The position numbers and the translations under genes were made by a program. Source: a virus. Taken from it: a stretch of 64,000 bases of DNA. Below, piece by piece: positions 23,491 through 32,493 of the stretch. How positions within the stretch are numbered: position 1 is the first letter of the stretch; the number at the start of each line of letters is the position of its first letter. The stretch covers positions 20,822 to 84,821 of the IMG/VR virus record IMGVR_UViG_3300033149_007571; one strand, written 5' to 3'. The notes beneath the pieces are model-generated. The model ran no database searches and was not told where the DNA came from. It worked only from the letters and a program-made list of their open reading frames with translations.

Positions 23491-24556
23491 CGACCTCAAA
23501 TCGCAGTATGATCCAGCGGAAGAGGTCAAGCATCTTCGGGGAGAGATTGCCAAGCTGGAGAGAGATCACGAAGCATACACGAAAGAGCATGGGCGTCTGT
23601 CCATCTTGTTCGATGATTTGCGTCGTTCTATCGAAGAACTAGATCCTCCTGAGATTGACTACAAACCTCCGAAACGTAGTACGGTAACATCTCCCGTCGT
23701 TCATGTTTCACACATGACTGATTGGCATTTGGGGGCGATTCAGAACCCAGAGGAAGTCGAGGGGTTCCGCGAGTTCAATCCTGAAGTGCTCGAGTTGGAG
23801 ATGGTGAATTGTGAATTGAGTCAGTTACAGTGGTGTGAGCTACATCGGAAAAATTACACAATCAACGAACGGAGGAATATCGTTACGGGAGATCTAATCA
23901 GCGGAGGCATCCACGACGAGTTGTTATGGACGAATGCGTATCCCGAACCTGTTCAGGCAGTCCGAGCGGGGGAATTGTTAGCAAAACTGGTGGCTATGCA
24001 ATCTCCTCACTACCAGAAGGTGATTGTCGATTTCATTACCGAGGATAACCATGCTCGGCTAACGAAGAAACCGCAGGCGACCGAGGCTGGTTTGAACACT
24101 TGGAATTATGTTATTGGGTTCTATGCAAAGGAACGTCTGAAGTCATTTGGTAATGTGGAGTTTAATATCTATCCACAACTGCAGAAGGTCATCAAAGTAG
24201 CAAACCGGCAGTACCTTATCACGCATGGACATCATGTTCGGGGTTGGGCTGGCTTTCCATATTATGGGATCGAGAGGAAAGCCGGTCGTGAGGCAATGCG
24301 TCGCATGAGACGAGTCGTGGAATCTCAGTATGATGTAGAAAAGGCAATCGGGTCACTCTTCCATAAGATTATTATGGGTCATTGGCACGCCCCTCTTGCT
24401 CATCCGTGGTATTGGATTGGAGGATCAGCCAGTGGTACGACAGCATATGATCACAAGGAAGGCAGAGAGGCACAACCTATACAATGTGCTTGGATGGTGC
24501 ATCCAAAGTGGGGTGAGTTTGATCGAACCGAGTGGCTTCTGACGTCGAAAAAGTAG
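23432..24556 (+). CDS. Metallophosphoesterase
   Basis: A 374-residue protein. An N-terminal coiled region (residues 20-70) leads into a calcineurin-like core with motifs in order: SHMTDWHLGA (Asp/His), VTGDLISGG (Asp), TEDNHARLTKK (Asn-His, the phage-type replacement for GNHD), LITHGHH and MGHWHAP. It is distinct from the Mre11-like enzyme at 5809 and has no Rad50 partner nearby. The substrate may be DNA ends, RNA 2',3'-ends or nucleotides; the sequence cannot decide. Confidence 0.8.
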   Translation: MTKTQKEEAQVRRKPGTSLSDLKSQYDPAEEVKHLRGEIAKLERDHEAYTKEHGRLSILFDDLRRSIEELDPPEIDYKPPKRSTVTSPVVHVSHMTDWHLGAIQNPEEVEGFREFNPEVLELEMVNCELSQLQWCELHRKNYTINERRNIVTGDLISGGIHDELLWTNAYPEPVQAVRAGELLAKLVAMQSPHYQKVIVDFITEDNHARLTKKPQATEAGLNTWNYVIGFYAKERLKSFGNVEFNIYPQLQKVIKVANRQYLITHGHHVRGWAGFPYYGIERKAGREAMRRMRRVVESQYDVEKAIGSLFHKIIMGHWHAPLAHPWYWIGGSASGTTAYDHKEGREAQPIQCAWMVHPKWGEFDRTEWLLTSKK

Positions 24557-24646
24557 ATGGCAAATGAAGATCGTTTTGGGTGGATTCCTATCTGGGAATC
24601 TTATACAATGTCCATTATGAGTAGAGAGGAGAACCGAGATGGGTAG
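24557..24646 (+). CDS. Possible 29-residue reading frame
   Basis: ATG 24557 immediately follows the phosphoesterase stop and the frame (MANEDRFGWIPIWES...) runs to TAG at 24644-24646, overlapping the next start. No Shine-Dalgarno is present. The same bases contain CTTATACAAT, which could be a -10-like element serving the head operon. Either reading is weak. Confidence 0.22.
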   Translation: MANEDRFGWIPIWESYTMSIMSREENRDG

Positions 24647-25058
24647 ACAGATGTTATCAGAACGGGAAGCCGTAAACGACGTGCGGGTGGCTATTAATGA
24701 GGTTCTTGGAGGAAGGTGGATGATTGCGGTGTGGAAGGTTGATGATTCGATCAAGTCAAACGAGCCACCGAAGTTGTCATTGGTAAGGAGGACTTGTTGG
24801 AAGATGCCGATGGATTTATTTGATGTTGCTGTGGGTCAATTGGCTAGGAGCATTGCAGAGGAAACCCTTCACAATTCCCAATTTGATAATCCCCTTCCTC
24901 CTGCTCCTCTGCAGATTGCGGACTTTTTGAAGGAGGATGAGGATGAAGCCAGTGAGAAGTTACGATATGAAACGGGTCCGCTCCGAGGGGGTTCGGCAGA
25001 TAAGCAGAGTATGGACAGTGCGTTTCGGGAGAGAGCCAGATTGGACGAGAAATTATGA
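24639..25058 (+). CDS. Unknown protein at the start of the head module
   Basis: A 139-residue protein with AGAGGAGAAC before the ATG. The N-terminal half is globular (VRVAINEVLGGRWMIAVWKV). The C-terminal part is acidic then basic and low-complexity (FLKEDEDEASEKL). A 4-base overlap couples it to the coiled-coil protein that precedes the portal. A scaffold-like or portal-accessory role would fit the position but is not shown by any motif. Confidence 0.62.
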   Translation: MGRQMLSEREAVNDVRVAINEVLGGRWMIAVWKVDDSIKSNEPPKLSLVRRTCWKMPMDLFDVAVGQLARSIAEETLHNSQFDNPLPPAPLQIADFLKEDEDEASEKLRYETGPLRGGSADKQSMDSAFRERARLDEKL

Positions 25059-25450
25059 TTGCAACGATCTGTCGATTGCTGAATCCTCGCTCGAAGGCGG
25101 TGCAAATGGCTGACCGAGCATCTGCCCGGTTGGTTGAAGCTCGCAAGCGTTTACAACATGATCTGAATCAGATCCGGAGGGTAGAAAAGAAAGCATCAGC
25201 GATTTTAGAAAGAATCTTGAGTATTGCCGAAACCTTGAGCGAGGATGTTGATTTGAGCCAACGACGGTTAGCTCAAGCGGAGAAGGCTCTTGAGGCGCTT
25301 CGTTCCGAACATGATGTTGATGCCGACGTTGTGATTCCTGCTCTTCAATCTCGGTTTCGTGAAATCCAGGCAACCAGTGAAGCCAAAATTGCTGAGTCAA
25401 ACTATAGGCGAGCAGCAGCCACACCAAAAACTGTTGAGCGAGATATCTGA
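25055..25450 (+). CDS. Coiled-coil protein upstream of the portal
   Basis: A 131-residue, almost wholly helical protein with regular heptads between residues 20 and 100 (ARLVEARKRLQHDLNQI, LSQRRLAQAEKALEALRSE). It overlaps the portal start by one base (TGATG). No motif. An internal head or portal-associated structural protein is likely from position. Confidence 0.62.
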   Translation: MIATICRLLNPRSKAVQMADRASARLVEARKRLQHDLNQIRRVEKKASAILERILSIAETLSEDVDLSQRRLAQAEKALEALRSEHDVDADVVIPALQSRFREIQATSEAKIAESNYRRAAATPKTVERDI

Positions 25451-27129
25451 TGTCACAGGCACTAATGAAGGCTATCAGACGGAGTGAGATGGTAGCTAGA
25501 GAAGCGTTCGAGTCTGCCGTGCGTCGCAAGGCGGTTGGTGGGTTGGATTTTATATCCACCGGTTCGATTGGTGGGTTCAGTGATTGGCGAAAGCAGCAGG
25601 TATACTCCGAGCGTTATAATTTGATGCGGGGTTGGGTGTATGCTGCTATCAATATTCTGGCGTCTGAAGCTGCTGGTCAATCTCCGATGGTGGCAAAGTT
25701 GAAAGGGGTTTCTACTAATAAACCCCAAGGGAAAAAAGCCTACTTCCATCGTCGGATGACGAAGACTGCCCGAGCGAAGACTGCAAGCGTCGAGTATGAG
25801 GTTTTGGAAGATCATTGGATCAAGGATCTTCTCGATCAACCAAATCCAGTACAGAACAAGTGGCAATTCGTTTATTCCTTTGTGGCCAACTTGTGTTTGA
25901 CAGGTTGGTCGTATGTGGTGATTGGAAAGCACAAGAAGAAATTGGAGATGTACTGTCTGCCGACGACTTGGTGTAAACCCATTCATGATCCTGTTCCGTT
26001 TGCTATGCTGAAAGTGAAGAATCCGAGAAAAGTGGGAACGGAACCAGCTATTTTGAAACGTGAACAATTTGGGTTTGCTCATTTGCCTAATCCGTCCGAT
26101 CCGTTGAGTGCATTGGCTCCTGCTGCGGCTCAGATAATGGCCATTCGGATTGATGATCACATTCAAACAAGTCAGGAAGCATTCTTTCGCAATGGCATCT
26201 TTCCATCGGTGATTATTACAGTTGGCAAATCTCCATATGTAGATTCCGAAGGCCGACCTGTGTTGACGGGATCTCAACGACGTCAAATCTTTAGTGCGGT
26301 GAAGAAAGTTTGGGGTGGCGTTGCCAACTATGGCAATCCTGCTATTGTTGACGGGTTGATTGAAAAGATCGATCGCTTGTCAGCAACACAAAACGAGATG
26401 GGTTGGCAACGATCCGAGGACAAGGTGAGAACTCGGATACTCTCGGCATTTGGTATCCATCCTTACATTCTTGGGGAATCTGTTTCTGTTGGTGGTTATG
26501 CTCAAGTAGCAAACATCGAAAAGCGCTTTTACAAGCGGGTGAATACCCTGCTCGATATGCTCTCTGTGTTGTTGACGAATTTATTGGGTGGTTTGGATAA
26601 GAAGGAGCGGTTGCTGATTTGGTATGAGGAGTGTGAAGTGTCTGATCCTCAACTTCGTCAGCAATTGCTCATAACGATGCGCAAGAACAATGACATTACC
26701 CAAAACGAGATGAGGGCCGAGGTGGGTTTCCCTCCCGACGAGGATGACAACGAGGCTGAAATCCCGCCCGTGATGTTGCAGGGAATTAGCACGATACTGG
26801 GATTATTAGGCAGCGGTCGGGTCCAGAAGGAGCAGGCTGTTGCTTTGCTTGAAGGATTAGGTCTGTCGAAAGACAGAGCCGAGGGTATTGCGGGTGTTGG
26901 TTTGGCTGAGCCTAAACCTTCAGCTCCACCTAAGCCCCCTCTGAAACCGCCGCAAGGCAGTGAGGAGGGCGAGTCATCTGAGGAAGGAGGGGAGGGAGAA
27001 GAAGGCAAAATTGAAGAAGCAATGGAAGAGTTGAAGCGAGCCAATGGACTATTGGAGAAGGTTATGTCTCCCGATTTGATAGCTGAAGAGATTCTGGAGA
27101 GCATAGGACACGAGTGTTTGGAAGAATAA
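25450..27129 (+). CDS. Portal protein
   Basis: A 559-residue HK97-type portal. The N-terminus has a YNLMRGWVYAAINILASEAA wing, the middle has FVANLCLTGWSYVVIGK and a LSATQNEMGWQRSEDKVR stem region, and the ILGESVSVGGYAQVANIEKRF crown entry is typical of phage portals. The last 120 residues are Pro/Glu/Gly-rich (low complexity) and end in a helix. Twelve copies would form the DNA gate at one capsid vertex. It is followed without a gap by the MuF-type protein. Confidence 0.9.
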   Translation: MSQALMKAIRRSEMVAREAFESAVRRKAVGGLDFISTGSIGGFSDWRKQQVYSERYNLMRGWVYAAINILASEAAGQSPMVAKLKGVSTNKPQGKKAYFHRRMTKTARAKTASVEYEVLEDHWIKDLLDQPNPVQNKWQFVYSFVANLCLTGWSYVVIGKHKKKLEMYCLPTTWCKPIHDPVPFAMLKVKNPRKVGTEPAILKREQFGFAHLPNPSDPLSALAPAAAQIMAIRIDDHIQTSQEAFFRNGIFPSVIITVGKSPYVDSEGRPVLTGSQRRQIFSAVKKVWGGVANYGNPAIVDGLIEKIDRLSATQNEMGWQRSEDKVRTRILSAFGIHPYILGESVSVGGYAQVANIEKRFYKRVNTLLDMLSVLLTNLLGGLDKKERLLIWYEECEVSDPQLRQQLLITMRKNNDITQNEMRAEVGFPPDEDDNEAEIPPVMLQGISTILGLLGSGRVQKEQAVALLEGLGLSKDRAEGIAGVGLAEPKPSAPPKPPLKPPQGSEEGESSEEGGEGEEGKIEEAMEELKRANGLLEKVMSPDLIAEEILESIGHECLEE

Positions 27130-28833
27130 ATGCTGAAGACACTTTCTAGTGATAAAGCGATCCTTTCCATTCTTCGTACCGCGACGAAAGAAGTCCAGGA
27201 GAAGCAGAGATCGGTCCGAGCCAAGAACATTCGTCTTATTCATAAGGCTTTGGCCGTTCGTCAGTTTACCAAGGCAGAGAAGGAGTTGACGGAAGCTCTA
27301 ATCCCCTTCTTCGTTGAACAGGGACGTTCGATGGTTGATCGATTGAAAAAGTTGGAAGTGAGTTCGACAAAAACTGTTGCTCCTTCTCTTGATTCTGCTC
27401 ATGCTCTTGCATCATTGATTTTTGATCCGAAGGAGTGGAGAGAAAAGCTAACGAATCGATTGTTGCCGGTCATGGCTCAAAAGATGGCCGAGGCAGGGGT
27501 TGCTCACTTGATGGCTTTGGGTATTGATGTGCGGAAAAAGGATCGGAAAGGTTTGAAGCATCTTCCTGGCCGACACGATCAAAGTAGTCATGGAAGAGGA
27601 GGAGGAGGGGATCGTGCTCCTCGGGATTTGTCTTGGAATGATGTCGAATTGGTGCCTCATAGTAAGTGGAGAGAAACGAAGGCTACTACCGCATCCGAGT
27701 GGGTAGATGAGCATATGGAAAGTTGGGAATCGTTACTTGCAGCCTATGAAGCATCTGGTCTGCCTCTTGGTTTGCTGAATGAGATTCCTAGATGGATGTT
27801 GGAATCTATAGCTGAGCAGTTGATTGAAAGTTTCGATCAGGATTATTGGGATGCGGTTTCCCAAACAACGATGGGAGATGCCGAGAAGGTATTGTCGAAA
27901 GGGTTGTCCGAAGGTTGGTCAATTCACAGGATGGGAATGGAATTGCGCCAATATTTCGAGGGAGGTGGGTTTCGATATGCACGGCGGCGAGCCGAAAACA
28001 TTGCGATGACGGAGTCTGCCAATGCTTTGAATGGAGCTCGCAAGGAGTCGGTGGTTCAATTGCAACAAGAGTTGGGTCCGCGGGTTCCGATCAAACAGGT
28101 GTGGTTGTCCGTTTTGAGTAACACGACTCGGGCTTCACACGCCATGTTGGATCAAGTGCCTGAGGATGAGAACGGGTTGTGGAATTTGTCAGGCTATATG
28201 ATTCCGTGGCCAGGTCATATAAGTTTGCCTCCTGGTGAACGCTGTTGGTGTTATTGTACTGTATCTATCGAGTTCGGAATGAATGCGACCGAAGCTCAAA
28301 GCATAATCGATGAGTATTGGCAACGAGTACAAGAGTGGGAGTCAAAGGGGTATGTTTGGCTTTGGGTGAAACACCTCCCTGGTCGGCATGACCAGAGCAG
28401 TCATGGTCGGGGAGGGGGCAGAAGAGCGAGAGCCTTACGTACCCATAAGCCAAGTACGGTAGAGAAACAGCGAAGGGCCAAAACTGAGCAAGCTCGGTTG
28501 GCAAAGTTGATCGGTGGGATGAACACTGACAATAATGATGCATTTGATGTTTTACTTCAAGGGCATGCGATCGAGGTTAAATGTGTGATGGATAACAATA
28601 ACGACAAGATCACGATGCATCCTAAATCCCGTCGGCGGAAGGAATCTTATGCGAGGAAAAATGGAATGCAACCCCATACAGTTGCTATCGACATTCGACG
28701 AGGGCAACGGGCGTTTTACTACAGGAAGGGTATTGGTTCGTTTCGACTGCGAAACATGAAAAAGGTGACGATAACCGAGCTAGAGGCAATAGTAGCGGGA
28801 AAATCAGTAGTTCCTTCTGGAGTGGTATACTGA
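27130..28833 (+). CDS. MuF-type head protein with C-terminal nuclease-like domain and two HLPGRHDQSSHGRG motifs
   Basis: A 567-residue protein. Residues 1-140 are helical; the first KHLPGRHDQSSHGRG motif is at 143-157. The MuF core follows, ending in a conserved ERCWCYC turn (LSVLSNTTRASHAMLDQ, then PGERCWCYCTVS). A second copy of the motif (414-428) leads into a basic segment and a C-terminal domain with FDVLLQGHAIEVKCV, a D...ExK arrangement like PD-(D/E)xK nucleases, and HTVAIDIRRG. The motif therefore separates head-targeting from enzymatic parts. The protein probably sits inside the head by the portal and is injected or processed. Nuclease activity is inferred from the ExK motif. Confidence 0.84.
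   Translation: MLKTLSSDKAILSILRTATKEVQEKQRSVRAKNIRLIHKALAVRQFTKAEKELTEALIPFFVEQGRSMVDRLKKLEVSSTKTVAPSLDSAHALASLIFDPKEWREKLTNRLLPVMAQKMAEAGVAHLMALGIDVRKKDRKGLKHLPGRHDQSSHGRGGGGDRAPRDLSWNDVELVPHSKWRETKATTASEWVDEHMESWESLLAAYEASGLPLGLLNEIPRWMLESIAEQLIESFDQDYWDAVSQTTMGDAEKVLSKGLSEGWSIHRMGMELRQYFEGGGFRYARRRAENIAMTESANALNGARKESVVQLQQELGPRVPIKQVWLSVLSNTTRASHAMLDQVPEDENGLWNLSGYMIPWPGHISLPPGERCWCYCTVSIEFGMNATEAQSIIDEYWQRVQEWESKGYVWLWVKHLPGRHDQSSHGRGGGRRARALRTHKPSTVEKQRRAKTEQARLAKLIGGMNTDNNDAFDVLLQGHAIEVKCVMDNNNDKITMHPKSRRRKESYARKNGMQPHTVAIDIRRGQRAFYYRKGIGSFRLRNMKKVTITELEAIVAGKSVVPSGVVY
27555..27599 (+). repeat. 45-bp DNA repeat encoding the HLPGxHDQSxHGR motif (second copy at 29093-29137)
   Basis: Bases 27555-27599 match 29093-29137 in 41 of 45 positions, including synonymous sites, although the proteins on either side are unrelated. 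The second motif inside the MuF gene (near 28368) has the same amino acids but many synonymous changes, so copies have different ages. This fits module shuffling through a conserved anchor. Confidence 0.8.
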
Positions 28834-29930
28834 TGGGCTATTGGTTAGAAGATGCTGATGAACGATGGTTGGGAGACTTTGCTACGAACAAGGGTATTAT
28901 GGATATGCGTCGTGATGGTCCTGATTCGTTGATAGAGTTCCTCGATATGGGAGAGGCTGACGATGACCTGATCGAGAAGATCATAGCAGATGTGGAGAAG
29001 TCCAAGATTTTGGAGTATATTGCCAAAATGCTTCAGGGAGTGAAAGCCCCGGTTTTTGTCACGGATGGTTGTGGTGAGGTCGAGGGGGGTGTGAAGCATC
29101 TTCCTGGCCAACACGATCAGAGTACTCATGGAAGGGGAAAAAGACGAGGGACTTTGTCTGAAACATTGGAGGTTGTGAAGAAGGGAACAGGATACGACGA
29201 AAAGACAATTAGAGATGCAATGACTGGCGATTGTTCAGCGAACAATCCGGCTCGTGCGAAGGTGAGAGCAAAGGTGGTAGGGGCTATTTACGCTAGTGGA
29301 ACTATGCAGAAGGATGCTGTAATGGATGTTCTCGATGGCGATAGTTTCGCGGCGAAGAAGAGATTGATAGAGAAGAAGACCATAGGAAATAAAAACGAGG
29401 CAGTCAAAGAGTTGGCAACTGTTCCAGAGTACGATCTGCACGTGGTGGGGAAGATCATTGTGATGGACCATCCTATGCTGGGCGAGGCTATGTGTGACAT
29501 GGCAACGAGAGATCTGACAATGGGTGCTAATACGCGATCAGGCTCGTACCGTCATGAGTTAGGCCACGCTGTGAGGTCTGCGATGGGTGGTGATTCCTAT
29601 CTGAGCAAACGGGTGATAACGAGAGCAGTGAATAAAGAGTATGGGAAGGTCGAAAAGAGAATTGCCAAGAATCCCGCAGGTGTGGAGAAGAAACTAAGTC
29701 ACGAGTGGTATGAGAAAAACTATGGGGTTGCGGGTAGGAGATCGCTTGATCATTGGGAAGAGAATTTTGCTGAGCATTATCGTTTGTATCATCGAGAAAT
29801 ATACAGAGATCGGCATGAAGGTGGGGGTGGTAAGCATCTAGCTCAGTATCGAGAACGTCATTCGGGAATGGCAAAGATATTTGATGCTTGGTACACAGGA
29901 GCATTACTCGGGAGAGAACTATCTAAGTAG
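28833..29930 (+). CDS. Head-associated HELGH metallopeptidase effector with HDQSTHGRG motif
   Basis: A 365-residue protein. An acidic N-terminal domain of about 87 residues is followed by KHLPGQHDQSTHGRG (88-102) and a C-terminal enzyme. HELGHAVRSA at 241-250 is a HExxH zinc site, and WEENFAEHYRLYH about 65 residues later offers the downstream Glu ligand, as in gluzincin-like peptidases. The gene overlaps the MuF stop by one base. With the same anchor motif as its neighbours it looks like a cargo protein carried in the head and delivered with the DNA. The target is unknown. I know of no exact counterpart. Confidence 0.78.
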   Translation: MGYWLEDADERWLGDFATNKGIMDMRRDGPDSLIEFLDMGEADDDLIEKIIADVEKSKILEYIAKMLQGVKAPVFVTDGCGEVEGGVKHLPGQHDQSTHGRGKRRGTLSETLEVVKKGTGYDEKTIRDAMTGDCSANNPARAKVRAKVVGAIYASGTMQKDAVMDVLDGDSFAAKKRLIEKKTIGNKNEAVKELATVPEYDLHVVGKIIVMDHPMLGEAMCDMATRDLTMGANTRSGSYRHELGHAVRSAMGGDSYLSKRVITRAVNKEYGKVEKRIAKNPAGVEKKLSHEWYEKNYGVAGRRSLDHWEENFAEHYRLYHREIYRDRHEGGGGKHLAQYRERHSGMAKIFDAWYTGALLGRELSK

Positions 29931-29943
29931 CGAAGGGTGTGGA

Positions 29944-32484
29944 ATGGCGATTGGTATTTTCAATAAGCATATCTTGGTTGGGGTAGAAGAGAACGGAGAG
30001 ATCCGTCCCGAAGACAACGGGTTCGGTAAGAAGTTAGATAGTTGGTTGAAAAATGGAGTTCCTGGGTTAGTCTCGTCGATGAGAGGAGATAAGATCATAG
30101 AAAAGGAGAGGACGATAGCGACCGATCATCCTTTGTTCGGTTTGGCGTTATTAGAACATTTCGAGCGTATCGGTTGGGAGGTGAAGGAGATCAAAGGTGA
30201 TGGGAGAGGTACGAAGCACCTCGTTCATGATCAGAGTACACACGGTAGGAAGATGGGCGCTCACCCAGGTTGGCCAGTAACCGAGACTGTGGACACGACG
30301 AAATGGCCAGCTCATAATGTGGCGGCTAAATATGCGGCTAAGAAAATTGCGAAAATCGAGAAGGCTGCAGCAGAAGGTGATTGGGATTTTGTTCTTTCTG
30401 TTCACATCAAATCGAAAGTGCCTAACTCGTATCAGAAGGGGATTCTGAAGGCCAAAGAGGTTGTATTAGCAAAACATCAGAAGAAGTCGGCAACTCAGCC
30501 AAAGGCCGACGGATTGAAGTACGAAGGCAAATACGTTAATGCCGACGGATGGAAGAAAGTGTCGGGGAAGCTCGGTACGCAGGAGGGTGGAAAGTTTGTG
30601 GCAGACGATGGCAAGACATACTATGTCAAGTTCCCGAGTGATCCAAAGATAGCAGTCAATGAATTGATTACAAATAAGTTGTATGAAGCAGCAGGATCTC
30701 CTGTGGCAAAGGCCCACCTCGTTAAGAGGAATGGCGAGGTCGGTTTTGCTTCTGAGTGGATATCAGATGCACAGAAAGCTAAATGGGGCACCCATGAGCA
30801 TAGGGATTTGGCGGCCCAGGATTTTGCCACTCACGCTTGGTTAGCGAATTGGGATTGCGTTGGTCATGTTTCCGAGATGGATAACATTCGTGTTGTTGGG
30901 AGTGGTCCGAATGCAAAAGCATTGACGGTAGATGTTGGCGGAGGAATGTTCTATAGAGCGCAGGGGGCTGAGAAGACGTTTGGCGCCAAGGTAGCGGAGT
31001 GGGACACCTTGAGGGATCAGTCCATTAATCCGTCTGGTGCTAAAGTTTTTGGTAACATGACAAAGCAGCAGTTACTAGCTAGCGCTCAGAAGGTGACCAA
31101 CGTTAGCGATGAAGTCATCGACGGGATTTGCCAGAAGTATGGAGGGATGCATGGGTTGAAGACGCCTGCTACGTTGGCGACTCGATTGAAGAAGAGGCGT
31201 GATGCTATTGAAGATAGGATGCTCAATTTAATGGGTTCTGCATCTCCCAAGAAAGTGCCCAAGCCCAAACCCGGACTCGTTCAAACGCCTGAAGGGAAGT
31301 TGGCAAAATCCGTTCCGATTGGACCAACTGTTAAATCTCCTCCAACGATCAATTCGAAGTATAACGGACCTATCTATCAGCCTAAATTCAACAAGCTCCA
31401 CGAATTGGCATCGCAAGGGAAGTGGGATGAGGTTGCTAATTTCAAGACTAACCCAAACGCGAAACAGTGCTATGCTAAGAAGCTGCATCAATACAAGCAA
31501 GATCTGTTACAAGCTGCTGGTCAGGGTGGAAAGGTTGAAAAGGCGACGACCCCTGTAAAATCTAAGTATGGGAAAGCCCCGAAAATAGACACTAGTCTAT
31601 TTCCGGAAGAACCTGTCTTTGTCTCAAAAGATCAAGCTCATATTGCTCAAAACAAAGCTGCGGTGAAGACGGCATTGAAGTATGCCAAGGCTGGGGACGT
31701 TGATGCTTTGAAAGGGATGGAGTTGCCTCCAAGTCCAAAGTTGAAAGCATTCCACGAAGATTTAGTTATGAGTCTCTCGTCTCAGCTTCACCCATCTCCT
31801 CCAGCGAAGAAACTTAGTAAATCGTTAGCGAAGATTGACAAGTTGGCTGCTCCTATTGTGGGATCGAAGGGGAGGAGCCATCAGTCAAAAGTGGGTAAGT
31901 ATCTTGTGCTTGGGGAAGCAAATCCGGTACCATCGAGTCTGAAAGTGGTGGAGGGTGAATGGCTAGAGCCTTCTTGGTCAGCAGGGAAGAGTTCGTATAA
32001 CAAGCTGTCTGATGCCGAACGAGATGCTGTCGTGGATTACACAGGAGGTGGTTATGATTCTATGAACAAGAGACTTCGCGGTCATGGAAAGTTGCAAGCA
32101 CACGATTTGAATGCTGCTAGGGGAGTGACCAAGGCTGCTATTGATCTGACGCCTGGTAAGTTGCTAAGTCGCAAGCACAACCTTAGTCCAAAGAGTGCAA
32201 AAGCCTTACTAAAATCGGTGGGGAAAGTGATTCAGGATAGGGGGATCGTCAGTACATCCACAAGTCCGTATGTTTGGTCAGGGAATGTTGTTTGGAAGTT
32301 GAAAGTTGGTCCTGGTGTGAAAGGATTGCCTTCTAGACTCTTTAGTGACAACGCACCCGAAGATGAGGTAATCCTTCCGCCAAATACGAGATATTTGGTG
32401 ACGAAGGCTAAAGAGAAAGATGGAATATACCATATGGAAGGAGTGATTCTTCCCTTCCATCCTTCACAATGTTGTCCTCCATAG
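29944..32484 (+). CDS. Head-associated multidomain effector: kinase-like domain plus ADP-ribosyltransferase
   Basis: The start at 29944 is chosen over 29881 because AAGGG is well spaced and the overlap with the previous gene disappears; 846 residues result. An N-terminal domain of 90 residues is followed by KHLVHDQSTHGRK (91-103). Three helical repeats of about 45 residues sit near 129-175, 481-528 and 574-617 (pattern 'G-x-W/V-D-x-V/L'). Between them lies a HipA/PI-kinase-like region (DGKTYYVKFPSD, then VNELITNKLYEAAG, later VDVGGGMFY). The C-terminus is a VIP2/exoenzyme-type ADP-ribosyltransferase: Arg near 711 (MNKRLRG), STS 770-772 and EDE 806-808 before VILPPNTRYLV. It probably modifies a host protein after injection. 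Confidence 0.8.
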   Translation: MAIGIFNKHILVGVEENGEIRPEDNGFGKKLDSWLKNGVPGLVSSMRGDKIIEKERTIATDHPLFGLALLEHFERIGWEVKEIKGDGRGTKHLVHDQSTHGRKMGAHPGWPVTETVDTTKWPAHNVAAKYAAKKIAKIEKAAAEGDWDFVLSVHIKSKVPNSYQKGILKAKEVVLAKHQKKSATQPKADGLKYEGKYVNADGWKKVSGKLGTQEGGKFVADDGKTYYVKFPSDPKIAVNELITNKLYEAAGSPVAKAHLVKRNGEVGFASEWISDAQKAKWGTHEHRDLAAQDFATHAWLANWDCVGHVSEMDNIRVVGSGPNAKALTVDVGGGMFYRAQGAEKTFGAKVAEWDTLRDQSINPSGAKVFGNMTKQQLLASAQKVTNVSDEVIDGICQKYGGMHGLKTPATLATRLKKRRDAIEDRMLNLMGSASPKKVPKPKPGLVQTPEGKLAKSVPIGPTVKSPPTINSKYNGPIYQPKFNKLHELASQGKWDEVANFKTNPNAKQCYAKKLHQYKQDLLQAAGQGGKVEKATTPVKSKYGKAPKIDTSLFPEEPVFVSKDQAHIAQNKAAVKTALKYAKAGDVDALKGMELPPSPKLKAFHEDLVMSLSSQLHPSPPAKKLSKSLAKIDKLAAPIVGSKGRSHQSKVGKYLVLGEANPVPSSLKVVEGEWLEPSWSAGKSSYNKLSDAERDAVVDYTGGGYDSMNKRLRGHGKLQAHDLNAARGVTKAAIDLTPGKLLSRKHNLSPKSAKALLKSVGKVIQDRGIVSTSTSPYVWSGNVVWKLKVGPGVKGLPSRLFSDNAPEDEVILPPNTRYLVTKAKEKDGIYHMEGVILPFHPSQCCPP

Positions 32485-32493
32485 GAGAGCGTT

